A DNA stretch of 64,000 nt from Halichoerus grypus (Eukaryota > Chordata > Mammalia > Carnivora > Phocidae): NCBI RefSeq assembly GCF_964656455.1, contig NC_135726.1, positions 1,498,001-1,562,000 on the forward strand, in the 5' to 3' direction. Each line of letters opens with the position of its first letter. Within the stretch, counting starts at the first letter, position 1. Of this stretch, positions 20,977 to 32,150 are shown piece after piece. The notes under the pieces were generated by a model. It was not told the DNA's origin. It did no database searches and saw only the letters and a program-made list of their open reading frames with translations. The translations under genes and the position numbers were made by a program.

Positions 20977-22284
20977 CAGAAAAATTCATCCAGAGACCCA
21001 GGTAGAGGTAAACAACTTCTTTCTGAGGAAGCATTTCCAAGGGCGCCCCTGCTCCCGGGGACTCAGTCGGGGCCAGCACCCGCCGCAGGCCAGCAGGGGA
21101 CCCGCGGGGCCGATTCCAGTGGGGAGGTACTGAGTGGGCCAGGCAGACGTCGGCCGCACGGATCCTGCGCCTCCAGGGCAGCCAAAATCCACAGCCGCCA
21201 AGGCCCAGGTTCCGGCCAGCCGCAGGGTGAGCAGCCCTGCGTCCTCCTATCCCCGCATGAGGGAACACCGCCGCGGAAGGCCGGGAAGGCCTCTGCCAAC
21301 CAGAGAGCCTGCCCGCGGTCCGCGCACGGCCAGCACGCTGTTTCCACCGCCGGAGCCCCCCTTGGAGGGTCACCCGAGAACCCACATGCCAGGCAGTGCC
21401 TGGTGCAGATTTTAGCCAAATGCTCATTTTCTTCAACACATCTGAAAACGAAATCTTCCTTTGCTGCAGTTCCCAGAGCTGTTTTTCCATCAACATTTGA
21501 AGACGCCCTGCCCTCCTCCGCTCCACCGCCCGACGCCCTCAGCCTCCCGTTTTCCCCAGACTTAGCCCTCCGCCGGGCTGGCCCGGCTCCCTGGCCACCC
21601 GAGAGTGGGGGAGACAGGAGTTGTGATTGTTTAATATCTCACTGCATGGGGAACCGAGAGAATCCACAGTTACTGTAGGAAGATTGGTTCCGCTGCAGAA
21701 ACACGCCCTCTGCACAAATGTTGGTTCACCAAAAAGGTGTTTTCTGAGTTTGCAGGGTCCCCTCCTCCACTTTGTCTCGGGATGCAACTCCTGTGATTCC
21801 GCTGTGGTAACTCACGGACCCCCACGTGAGGGAGTTTTAAAAGCCATTTTGTGCTTCCCACCCAACTGTGGGCTCGGTTTCTCATGCACTAAAGTTTGAT
21901 TCCGAAGTTGCCAGAACGAGGAATCTCCTGAACAGCAGATCAGGTTACTGAGAATGTTTACAGGGCTCCAGGGGGGTGCACAGAGCACTGGTTCCTTGTT
22001 TGTTAAGAGGGTCACGGTGGACGACCGCTACAGTCCACACGGAAGACACCAGCATCAGTGGGGTGTCAGTGGGGTGACAGACGTCACTGTGACAGATGCC
22101 GGCCACCGATGCACTCTGAACACACGTCCCCGGAGAGAGGTCTCCTCCAGAGGCCCCGTCTCCAGGGACCTTTCAAGGACCTGCTGGGTGTGCCCCCTAC
22201 CCCCACACAGAGTTGGGGCACCAGAGGGTGAAACGGGCTGGAAGGAGGAAGCCGGGGGCCAGTTCTCACTCCTGGTTCCATCGG

Positions 22285-22318
22285 GCACACGTGTGCACAC
22301 ACACATGCACACGTTTCA
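22285..22318. repeat. Alternating purine-pyrimidine CA-type tract
   Basis: The tract 'cacacgtgtgcacacacaca' continues with 'tgcacacg'. Alternation of this kind can adopt Z-DNA in negatively supercoiled DNA. Confidence 0.7.
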
Positions 22319-22628
22319 CACTCCCGGGCAATTCCTGTTTCCGTGGTTCAGGCTATTGCCAGGCAACTGAAGGAACCAGGCGGAGGGACCACAGGGGCCT
22401 CCCCGGCCGACCAAGATCCCCTGCCCGTGCTCAGAACCATGAATGAGCTACAGGGTGGGGGTGTTTCTCCGTCTCAAGTAACTGAGTGACTTTGGGCAAA
22501 AAAACATCGTGCCTCCTTTGTTTGCTTTTGTTGTTGGATAACAAGAAATGTCCAGAGATCCATCCCATTTATAAACTTCATGACGATGAGCTGACATTTT
22601 TGCTCCATGAGTTTCCTTCTTTATCTTA

Positions 22629-22662
22629 TTAAAAAACAAACAAACAAATAAACAAACAACAA
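22629..22662 (+). repeat. (CAAA)n simple repeat
   Basis: Interrupted CAAA/TAAA units. It may be the tail of an unrecognised retrotransposon. Confidence 0.85.
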
Positions 22663-23009
22663 ACGTTGCCAGTCAAGGCGTGGGTGATCCGTCCTCCCCG
22701 GACATGGCACTCCACATCAGCCCGGGGTGGTCCCAGAACGCTGCTGTGGCTGGCGTGCCCGGTCCGGGGAACACAGCTTTCCTGCGGGGTCTGCCCGTGC
22801 ACGGGGCTGGCAGGAGGCTCCGCCCCGCAGGGCGTTCTCTGAAGGAGCCTGGGTTAAGGCTCAAATAGCCTGCCAACACTGTGGTGTGAGCACCTGACTC
22901 TGGGGCTGGGAGGTCAGGAGGTAACGTGGCAAATTCGAAGTGACTTGTAGAAAGGCGACCGAGAAGGTCTTCCTCGATGTTGCAGAGACGCCATGTGCCA
23001 AAAAAGGCA

Positions 23010-23795
23010 AGAATCCAGCTTCCTCAAAAAAAAAAAAAATTCAAGTAGAACTACCATGTGATCCATGACCTCTGCTTCTGGGCACATCCACCTAAGGACC
23101 GATAGCAGGGTCTCAGATGGAGATTTGCACACCCATGGTCCCAGCAGCGTTACTCACAGTAACCAGGCGGTGGAAGTAACCCAAGTGTCCGTTGACAGAC
23201 GAGTGACAGACACAGCACAGTCTCGGGGCACCTGCACGGCACAGTTAAGCCTCAACTCTGGCTATCGGCTCAGGTCGTGATCGCAGGGTCGTGAGATCGA
23301 GCCCTGCATCGGGCTCCGTGCTCAGCGTGGAGTCTGCTTGGGATTCTCCCTCTCTCCCTCTGCCCCTCCCACTCGTGCTCTCTCTCTTTCTCTCTCTAAA
23401 TAAACAAATAAATCTTTAAGAAAAAATTTAAAATCCACAACACGGTCTCCACATGCAGCAGAGCAGCATCCGGACTCTGACATCTGCTCCCACCTCCATG
23501 AGCCCGGAGGACACATGCTGCAAGACCCCACTTACAGGAGCTCCCCAGGAGTCACAGTCACGCAGAAAGAAAGCAGACGGGGAGCCAGGTGCTGGCGGGA
23601 GGGGGGACCAGGGTTGGGCGGGGACAGAGTTCCAGTCTGGGAAGATGGGAAAGGGCTGGGGATGGGCAGCTGGGACGGCTGCACGATACTGTGAATATAC
23701 TTAATACCCTTGAACTGGATGCTGAAAAGTGGTTAAGATGGTAAATTTCACATTATGTGTATTTTACTGCAATAAAGATGAATAAATAAAATAAA
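23010..23795 (+). mobile_element. L1 3' end (late ORF2 and 3' UTR), split by a SINE
   Basis: 'gtagaactaccatgtgatcc' (23045-23064), 'ggagatttgcacacccatgg' (23119-23138) and 'aagtaacccaagtgtccgtt' (23174-23193) follow the last ORF2 codons. After the SINE, 'ggatgctgaaaagtgg' and 'taagatggtaaatttcac' (23734-23751) follow the 3' UTR. The element ends at an AATAAA-rich tail near 23795. Confidence 0.88.
23225..23435 (+). mobile_element. Can-SINE nested in L1
   Basis: The head 'ggggcacctgcacggcacag' is damaged, but 'gctcaggtcgtgatcgcagg', 'gggctccgtgctcagcgtgg', the CT-rich part and the AAATAAA-like tail are clear. Flanking copies 'cacagcacagtctc' (23211-23224) and 'cacaacacggtctc' (23436-23449) differ at two bases. 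The SINE therefore entered after the L1. Confidence 0.93.
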
Positions 23796-23949
23796 ACGAG
23801 AGTCCAGACGGAATCCTTCCTCTCAAGCCTCTCCTGGGCATTGCGGGTGCAGAACCTGAAAGCCCAGAACTCCCATGGAAGACCCACCCTGCTTTTAATG
23901 ACTCCGGCTCACGTGGCACTTGGAACGACCTGGGCAGAGATTTTTGCTG
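23796..23949. other. Intergenic, nothing recognised
   Basis: Short unique stretch between an L1 3' end and a MER5-type fragment. Confidence 0.5.
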
Positions 23950-24100
23950 TGTGGTCAGAAGACCACCTACAGCAGAGTCATCTGGGGGCCAATTTACAAT
24001 GCAGATTCCTGGGCACAGCTCCAGGCTCCAAATCCGTCCTGGGGCACAGGGGTCCCGAATACTTGCATTTTAACAAGCCCTTCACGGGCTTCTCATGCCC
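23950..24100 (+). mobile_element. MER5-type hAT DNA transposon fragment
   Basis: 'cagagtcatctgggggccaa' (23973-23992), 'aatgcagattcctgggcac' (23998-24016) and 'ttgcattttaacaagccctt' (24063-24082) appear in the order of MER5A. Confidence 0.78.
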
Positions 24101-26679
24101 GTGTAAACGTGAGAACAGAGCAGAGGGCGGATCTGTCTTCCACCCAGATGCTATGGATTGCCTTTCCAAAGACTGATTTTGCAAACCAAAACCCAGCTCT
24201 GATCGAACCCCAGAGAGGAAAGGCCCTCTATATGCTTCTCATAAGCATATTCTGTAATAGTTCAAGTCCCCAGGTCTCCTTTCTATAATTACCTTTTTAA
24301 AAAGGTGTTAATCTAGAGGTGACCCCCAAACTTTCGCTGACGGTGAGAATTTACAAAAGCAGTGCGGAGAGACCCATAAAGCCCAGCCCTCTCCCTTGAT
24401 GGTGAGGCCACCCGGGCAGTGGAGCCAAGCAGGAACCCCAGCAGCAGGTCACAGTCCCCGCCAGGAGGGCTGGCTGCTCTCGGGCACGCACAGTGGCCCA
24501 AGTCACAGCTCCCCAGTGGGCAGTTTGCTCCCACACTGTGAAACGTGGATTTCCCTTGATCCAGGAGTCTCTCCCCCGGCATCCTGCCTGCAGGCGGCGG
24601 AGAGGGTGGGCGGACCACTGAGAGGGGTCGGCCGCATACCGGGAGCCCGGAGGTTGCAGGCCTGCCCTCCAGGATGCCAGCCAAGCAGGCGGCTCCCTCT
24701 CTCCTTTGATGGGTGAGAGGCGCCCTGAGCCCAGCTCCCCCTTACAGCCAGCGAGCCCTCCGGGTCCCACCGGCAGGCTGGTGGGCGATGAAGCCGGCAG
24801 TGAAACCAGATGAAAAGTGAGCCAGGGGAGGACAGACAGCAGGAGGGCATGGCGGGGCCTGCAGGAGCCAGGCTGGGGTGGGAAGGAGTCTCCCGGGGGG
24901 GCTGTGGGTCACATACCCCGGGTCCCGCTCCAGAAAGCAGTCTGCCCGGCCTTATTCTGCACACAGAGGCAATGAGAGCGTATTCACCACAGTGCCTTCA
25001 ACAGGGGCCCCCGGAAGCCACCAGCTTTGCAAGAGTTTGACTCTTTTCTTTTGTTCAATCAATACATGGTTTGGTTTGTGAACCGCGAGATGCACTGGGG
25101 GGCTGGCTGCCCGTGGACAGGGGCAGAAACAGAGAAGACACATGGCAGGTTTTATGTCAGGTGCACCACAGAGCCCCCGGGGACAGCAAACCATCTCCAT
25201 CCTGAGAGGAGAGGCCCTCTGACCCTAACCCTAACACTGCCTGTTTGTCCCTCTGGCCCCACCAGCCCCTGACTGGCCCTTCCGTCCTGGCGACCCCATG
25301 AACGCCCTGCTCCCTCGCTGTTTCCTGAGGACCAACCAGGGGGGGCCCCAGCCCCCGCACGGCTGCTTCTCCCACTTACAAAGGTATCCCCGCGGGCTGC
25401 AGGCCTCCCCTTGTCCTGTCGGGGACTGGGGTGGGGGTGATGTCCTCTGACAGTAGAGGGGAGATGCTCCTCTCCGGGGGCTGAGACGTCTCCCCGTGTC
25501 CTGCTTCTGGCCCTAGCAGCCACCTTCTTCCCCACATTCAAACCACGGGGGCACTGGAGGCGGACAGGACAGGTCTCCCCAAGCCCCGGCGTGGCTCCAC
25601 ACCACCCCGGGAGGAAGCAAGGCCCAGGTCCACAGGGAAAGGCCCACCCCCGCGGCAGCAACGGGGTGCACATGCACGCGCACACACATGCTAGGCTGTG
25701 GCCCGGGGGGGCACCTGTGATGAATGAGGCCCTGGAGCTGGGGGGACAGGAGTGCCCACCTGTCAGGGTGGCAGACCAGGCACTCGGCCCAGTGGGAAGA
25801 AGCTGGAACCCACAGTGGACGCTGCTCTCGTTCTTGAGCCTCGAAAGCACAGGACAATGTCCCCCTTGGATTTGTGAGACTGGTTGGGAGAGGCCTACCT
25901 CTCAGCACTTCCCAGAGGCCAAGCCCCGTGAGCTGCATGGGCACCAGCCCCCCTCAGCCTCCTGGGCACGTCCCGCATGGCAGCTCCCCAGCCCTGGGGG
26001 GGTCAAGAGGTGCCCCCAGGAGTGGAGGGGGGACGCAGAGGCCCAGCCGGGGGTGCAGGGGTCACGCCAGCACTGCAGGGAGCAGCCAGGGCTACACGCG
26101 TTGTCTGGGGAAGGGTGTCTGGGCCTCACCCCCAAGAAGCCCAGTGTGGGGGTCCCCACGGCCGGGTGCGTGGTCAGGCGTGTGGCCCCCAGCATGTGGC
26201 ATGTTTGAAACTCTCCCAAAAGCGGTCTCCTCCTGCTGTCCCCCTGCAAGGTGACGCGTCACTCCTCTCTGCGACTGCAAGTCACTTAAGGCTTCAAAAC
26301 AACGTTTCTCATCTTTGCAAAGGTAACGGTGCCGTGTGCCTGGTGCCTGAGGTGCGAGCGCCAACCGTAAAATGAGGATCAGCCTACAGGAAGCAACACT
26401 CTGACTTAAATTCATACTAAAGTGTAAATGACTCACAGCAGACTCCTCAAGCCCAACAGACAAAGTCTGGGCTTCTCTCCATTACCGCCTCCGAGGCCAC
26501 CAACGTTTGGCCCTGCCTCCTCCTCTCCTCCCCCTCTGTTCTTTGCTCCCCACTTTGTGCTGAACTGCCCCCACTTCCTGTCCCCCCACTTTGCTTTTGC
26601 TCCTGCCGTGCACCCCCAGCTCCTCCAGGCTGGACCAGGCACTCCTCTCAGGTACCTCCGTCTCCCCAGACGCACTGGT
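24101..26679. other. GC-rich intergenic; one AT-rich block
   Basis: 24165-24350 is AT-rich and conserved-looking. The remainder is very GC-rich with overlapping chance frames, the largest 232 codons at 25152-25850 minus. It includes a two-copy telomere-like CCCTAA string (25223-25235) and a CA/CG alternating tract (25670-25690). No gene or repeat family was recognised. Confidence 0.5.
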
Positions 26680-26755
26680 TCTGCCCCCAGCCTCCTGCCG
26701 TGTCTCCGGCGCTGGGCGCATGGCTGGCTCTTAGTAAACGTTTGTGATGCAAGAA
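26680..26755 (+). mobile_element. L2 LINE 3' end fragment (weak)
   Basis: 'tgccgtgtctccggcgctgg' then 'tcttagtaaacgtttgtgat' (26731-26750) resembles the sense L2 3' end (gtatccccagcgcc, then cataGTAggtgctcaataaa). Upstream CT-rich sequence from 26460 may belong to it. Confidence 0.4.
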
Positions 26756-27789
26756 GGGAGCCAGGGAGGCTGGAGGCCCAGGGCCAGAGGCTGCCGGAGG
26801 CCTAGGGAAGAGTGAAGGCAGTTAACATACGTCAGAAACCGCAGCGGGTCCTTGCTCTGGCCAAGGACCCGAACTGTGTGAGGAGGGCGTGGGTCACGAG
26901 CCAGCAGGTGTCACCCTGCAGGGACGGCGCGAGCAGCGTCCAGAGGCCTCAGATCCCCTCCCCCTCCCAGTTCTCGGCAGCTCGGCGGGGCAGGCCTTTC
27001 CACTGGGGTATATTTGCATCCACTTTGGAACAAATGGATTTCTTCCATATTTATATCATAGAATAAACAAAGATTTTCCTGATCAAAGACCACCCCAGGC
27101 CTGGAGATGGTTACCGGGAGTGTTTTCCCAACTGAGGTCATGCCGCGCATGTGGGAGGCTGGCCTGGCTGTGCCCAGCACATGTTCCAGCATGGACCATC
27201 AGCATATTCTGGAAGGGAACAGAACTTCACACCCTTTGGGGCGGGGGGCTCCCCGCGTGAAGAACTAACCCAGAGCCCAGCTGGCGGCAGTCAGAGCTAA
27301 CACCCCCGCCCCAGGCTGCACGGAGACCGCAGGTGCAGGCTCCTTCCTCCTCCCTCCTCCAAGCAGGTTGATGGTAGGGTCCCCACCTTGTACACAGGGG
27401 GTGGGGCTGGAGGCCTGTGGGTTACAGAGAAATGGTCTGGGGACATATTTCCGTTGGTAACGAGTCTGCAAGTCGAGGACCGCAGGGCCTGGCACAGTGT
27501 CCGTGCATGGTCAGCGGTCAGTGTTGGGGGCACACAGGAGAATCACCGACCGCCATACAAAGGGGGGCTGCTGATAACAGCAGGTCCTGATCTCACGATT
27601 CCTATTCCCTCGGGCCCCTCGGGGATGGAATCTGGGCATTCCCGTGCACTCCCCCCGCACATCCTGGGAAGGGGGCCCTGCTGCTGCCATCCTCCAGGAG
27701 CTGTGCAAGGGGGCCCGGGAGAGGGACGGGACAGCAGTGTGGCAGGCTGGCAGCCCCAGGCAGCCCAGCTCTGGGGTCCGTGGTTGGGA
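26756..27789. other. Intergenic, one AT-rich block
   Basis: 27000-27110 is AT-rich and includes an octamer-like TATTTGCAT (27011-27019). The rest is GC-rich with no recognised element. Confidence 0.45.
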
Positions 27790-27885
27790 GCCTGGGCCAG
27801 CCACCGAGCCGTGGTTTCTGTCTGTAACGTGGATGAGCGCCGGGAACGCTGGCTGGCACACGGCAAGCGCTCAGGACGCGGGAGG
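27790..27885 (-). mobile_element. MIR SINE fragment (weak)
   Basis: 'gtttctgtctgtaacgtgga' (27814-27833) and 'ctggctggcacacggcaagc' (27849-27868) resemble the antisense MIR core (gtttcctcatctgtaaaatgg, then cctggcacatagtaagc) with GC-biased changes. Confidence 0.5.
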
Positions 27886-28339
27886 TGCTCTCAAGATCGC
27901 TCAACCTCAAGACTGGCTTCCACACTCACCCCGCACTGTGTGTGCTCAGCAGCGGCCCAGCGTGCTTTCCCACCATCTCCCCTTGGGGGCTCGGGTCAGC
28001 CTACGGGGGACGCTGGGCTGCCGACATGCCTGCCAGGACCCCGATGGCCAAGGCAGGGGACAGGAGGGGACAAGCCCACGACCCATGGCCCGCGGCCCAG
28101 CGACATCCCTCAGCCCCGATGGGAGCTGTCCCCCCACACCCCTCCCCAGCCCCTGGGGCTCCGGGTGGCTGACCTCTTCCCCTAGCCCCCAGACACCATT
28201 TCTATTTCTTCTTCTGGAACAGTCTTTTTAGGTGCGTGGCCCACTAGGGGTCGTGTCCATATCACCACAGAAGACCTGCCCTGAAGACGCATGTCCTGCT
28301 GTTTCTTCAACAAAGCACAAACTCCCTGGGTTCATACAA
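27886..28339. other. GC-rich intergenic, nothing recognised
   Basis: Frames of 195 and 265 codons on the plus strand overlap minus-strand frames. Composition is Pro/Gly/Ser/Arg-rich, as expected by chance. Confidence 0.5.
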
Positions 28340-28555
28340 CATGACGGATCCTCCCGTGTCTGGAGGGCCGAGGTCTGACAGGGGGTCTCACGGGGCTAAG
28401 ATCCAGGCGTGGGCGGGGCTGGCTCCTTCTGGAGGCTCCTGCCGGTTCAGCTTCTAGAAGAGCACCCGAATTCTGGGGCTCCTGGCCCCATGACAGCCTA
28501 ATGTCTGCTTCTACCATCACGTCTTTCCACGTCCTATGACAAGGGCCTTGTGACG
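28340..28555 (+). mobile_element. MLT1-type MaLR LTR fragment
   Basis: 'gggtctcacggggctaagat' (28383-28402), 'ggctccttctggaggctcct' (28421-28440), 'gttcagcttctagaagagca' (28445-28464) and 'ggggctcctggccccatga' (28475-28493) follow the middle of the MLT1 LTR. Confidence 0.75.
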
Positions 28556-28719
28556 ACGTGGGGGCCCCCCCGAGCCCAGAGCCACCTCCCACCTCAGTCA
28601 CACCTGCAGAGTCCCCTGTGCCGTCTCTGGATGACGCACGTCCACCAGGGGATTCCTCCATACCCGACGCCTGCCTGCCGGCCTGGGGTCTGACACCTCG
28701 TTTTACATGCCACCAAACG

Positions 28720-29110
28720 TGTCCATCTTGTCCTTTATGGGTTTAGAACTTGGGGGAGGGAGTCTTTTCCTATGCCAGAAGTATGAAAATACTTTACTTT
28801 TCTTCTGATACCTTTTGTTTAGTTTTGACAGTTAGCTATTGAGTCTATGCAGAATTTATCTTGCGTGTCAGGTAGGGCTCTAAATTATCTACTTCAAAGA
28901 GGTGGATGAATCGTACCAGCATACTTTAGAATGATCCTTCCCTCTGAAATGTTACTGATTTCCTAAATTAAACTCCCCAACCGCGCTTTAAAATCCACTT
29001 GGCTGGTTCCGTGCCACGCTCCTGTGTTAGCCTAGATTTAGGGTAGATTTTGAGAGGCAGGAGGGCAAGGCCTGGACTTTTCCCCGGGTTTCTGAATACC
29101 GCCTCTCAGG
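28720..29110 (-). mobile_element. L1 ORF2 relic (antisense)
   Basis: Old antisense ORF2 text is visible: 'actttacttttcttctgata' (28792-28811), 'tgtcaggtagggctctaaat' (28866-28885) and the 'cttccctctgaaatg' region. It is AT-rich against GC-rich flanks. It may continue, heavily decayed, to about 29440. Confidence 0.62.
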
Positions 29111-30454
29111 CTGTGTATCCATCTGCGCCCCCTAGGACCGCGCCGTCCTGCTTCTCTCTGCCACGCTGTGGGTCCTCAGGCCTGCTGTCCAGCCGGCCAT
29201 GCTCACACCAGCGCTGTTATAGTTTCGGGGGGGAGGGGCACATCCAGCGAGTTTTCCATTTCAACAGGCGCATCTCGCATATAAATAAGCTCTACCTACA
29301 ATTCCAGATCAGTTTCCCTGGTCTTCCATCCTGACCCTACGTTACAATTTCATAATTTTGAATAAACCCATTTATTCCACTCTGCTATATTATTTCTAGT
29401 TGACAGAGTGCAGATTCTCCATCGGTTGATGATTCCTCATGGACGTTCACTTCTTAACGTGGCTTTCCACGGCATGCTTATTTCGGGGAGGAGTGGTTTT
29501 TTTCCTCAGGACCCTGAGAAATAGAGAAAACGCATTTGCGTTTCCAACTCCCTGAGGTCTGGCCTCGGTTTTCTGTGAATTCCTGTCTTTGTGATTTTGC
29601 GCCACACCGAAGGTGCAAACGGGAGTCACCAGGCCCACGGCGAGTAAAGGTCTAAGCTTATTTCGTGTGCCTCCAGTTACAGCCCTGGACAGAAAGCATG
29701 TTTCTTCACCACTTCCCCAGGCCAAGGGGCAAAGTGGATGAAACACTTCATGGGGCCGCAGCCCCCGGGGACTCCACCCCAGCTCCCCACAACAGCCTCC
29801 GTTGTGGGCACGTGCAGCTGTCTGCCCGTGATGCCAAGGACAGATCTTACCCCATCCTCCTCCTCTCCCCGGTGGCCAGCACAGGACAAGGCTCAACGCA
29901 GGCTCATCACTCAGACACACTTATCCTAATCCTGCAAGACATTCACGCACACCAAGCACCATGTTAAGACCATGTAAGCCTCTTGATAAGGGACGCGGCA
30001 GACTCCGGGGTGGGCTAGCTGGGCGGCTGCCTGGGCACGCGCTCCTACGGGTGGTCGGGCTGGTCACGCAGGCCTCTGCGGCCCAGGGACGTCGCGAGCA
30101 GGTGCAGACTGGTCACCCGCGGCGGGACCCGCACTGCATCTGTCGGGCTTATCCGTGATCGACTGTTACATCAGGACGCTCTGCCAGGAAGCCTCCATTC
30201 TTTATTCATATTTTCAACCCTTTGATATGAAACCCAGGAAGTTGTGTTTGAGGAAACAATCCAGATAAAGTGGATGAGAAAATACAGACTAGCGCACTGG
30301 GTTTTTTCTGGAACATCCACTCCGCTTCTGCCAGAGGAAGCAACTAGAAAGCGGATTTCTTTCCTTGTGGGGAGGAGACCACTCTCTGCTCGTAGGAGGC
30401 TGGACAGACCCTCTGTGGCTGTCCTCAAGAGTGGGCCCCTTGGCCTTGGGGCCC
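29111..30454. other. Intergenic, nothing firm
   Basis: 29230-29440 is AT-rich and may be decayed L1. The rest is GC-balanced with no recognised repeat or exon. A 172-codon minus frame at 30171-30689 crosses a MIR. Confidence 0.45.
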
Positions 30455-30540
30455 AGGACCCAGCAGTCATTGTGCCCTCTGCAGATGGAGAAACTGAGGC
30501 AGGGGAAGAACTAGCCCGAGGCCACACAGCTGATGGGTGT
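30455..30540 (+). mobile_element. MIR SINE
   Basis: 'tgcagatggagaaactgagg' (30480-30499), followed by 'cccgaggccacacagctgat' (30515-30534), is the diagnostic MIR core. Confidence 0.78.
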
Positions 30541-31737
30541 CCGTGGGGGACTTTGTGCAATAGCCAAACGCTCTCCGGCAGTGAACGCCCTCCTGCTGTT
30601 TCTCCAGCAACAGCCCGATCAGCCTCAAACCCTTCCCGGCAGATGGCATCTGACTGAGCTGGAGGCCCAGACGTCGCACAAGACAACAAAGTGGGTGGGC
30701 AGCGCGTGCCGGAGGTCCGGACTCAGGGTGACGTCAAGAAGGGGGTGGGGACACCTAAGCGGGGCCCATCCTGAGGATTGCTCTCCACCCCATGGCAGCC
30801 GCCTGCGCCCTGCCGGTGGTCCTGGTCCCCCTGGCCATTGGAAGAGCACAGAAGACACGGGAGCAGCCACGGATCCTGACTGATCACCAATGACAGGCAT
30901 GTCCTGAGTGGACAGAAGGGTGTGGGGGACACAGCAGGCTTGAAGAGTTAGTGGGTCTCTGTCCAAATTTAGATGGGCTTGCTCCTGATTCTGTGATTCC
31001 CCCTTCCAGGAACTTATCCTATGGGATTTAAGGGACATTCACACGAGGGTGGACAAAGGGACTTACTGAGTAAGTACTGTGCGCGATCTCCCCTCCCTCC
31101 TTCACTCCTGGGACCCCGGCTCCAGAAACTGCCTGGCCCAGGGTGGGCAGGTTGGCCTCCCTCCATGTTTGCTGAAAGAATGGAGACACACAATGGGGGA
31201 GCCTCCTGCTGGAATGCGCCTCGGGGCTCCCGCCACGCCTCCGTGGCTCCCGGGCTCCCCCTCCTCAGGGCCGCCGGCCAGGCTCCCAGGGCTCCTTGTC
31301 CCAGAGGATCTGGGCTCACAGACTGGATGGTCACCTGTCAAGGACACTTATCAGATTTCTGTTCCAGATGTTTCCTCTTTGTCCTGAAACTCAAATCCAC
31401 CTCTGCAGGATAAACACTTGTCACCATGGACAACATCCAACAGAATGAGATACAGATGCTTTGCACAGTTCCCAAATATTTTGGTATGTAGCAACTGAGC
31501 CGGAGCAAGTGTGCGGGATCCAGAACTGACCCCGCAGACTCGTCTGTGACACCAGACAGCCACGTCCGAGGTGGCGCTACGGAAACATCATGTGGCCGAC
31601 TGGAGCAACCTTAGGGCTGCGCGTCCCAGCCGAGACCGTCTGACCACGGAACAGAGCCGTGGTCAAGCCAACACCCAACAGGTCTGCTCTTTGGCTCCTT
31701 CTTACGGTCAAAAGAGACTGGGGGGAGGAAGGAGGTG
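30541..31737. other. Intergenic, nothing recognised
   Basis: GC-rich unique sequence. Several overlapping frames of 80-137 codons on both strands have no motif. Confidence 0.5.
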
Positions 31738-32150
31738 TCGGCATTTCCTGTGGCTCCTGCAACAGATGACCACGAACTGAGTGGCCAAAAGCAACGCAAA
31801 CGTATTCTCTCAGTCTGGAGGGCAGTGGGCAGGCGGGCCTCACGGAGCTGAGAGCAAGGTGTGGGCAAGCAGGTTCCGCTGGAGGCTCCACGGAGAGACT
31901 GTTTTCTCGCCTCCTCCAGCGTCCAGAGGCCACGGCTCCCAGACCCTCCCTCCGTGTCACAGCCAGCAGCGTGGCCGTGGCCGCATCTTCTCTCCAGGGA
32001 GGACACTGGGCCCACCTGGATCATCCACGACCACCTCCCCATCTCCAGGTCCTTAATCACACAAAGACCCATAGGCCACGTGAGGTCACACAGCCACGGA
32101 TTCTGCGGCCCATGACGTGGACGTCTTTGGGGAGCCGTCATTCAGACAAC
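31738..32150 (+). mobile_element. MLT1-type MaLR LTR, near full length
   Basis: The whole order is present: 'tttcctgtggctcctgcaac' (31744-31763), 'gaccacgaactgagtggcca' (31768-31787), 'gcaaggtgtgggcaagcagg' (31853-31872), 'aggacactgggcccacctgg' (32000-32019), 'tctccaggtccttaatcaca' (32041-32060) and 'gacgtggacgtctttgggga' (32113-32132). It is an LTR only, with no coding sequence. Confidence 0.82.

Larger units (their letters stand above)
20171..23009. other. Intergenic, mostly GC-rich; no gene called
   Basis: The 396-codon plus-strand frame at 20488-21678 crosses a run of 18 A at 20959-20976 and is Pro/Ser/Arg/Gly-rich without a domain. The minus-strand frame at 20957-21526 begins with a more protein-like stretch (21400-21500), but no family was recognised. 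CpG density is high at 21030-21350. 21610-21960 is AT-balanced and unassigned. 22627-22662 is a CAAA-type simple repeat. Confidence 0.5.

Noticed and set aside
20488..21678. 396-codon plus-strand open frame, the longest in the window
   Set aside because: Runs through an 18-base A run as poly-Lys, has low-complexity Arg/Pro/Gly/Ser composition, no domain and no exon boundaries.
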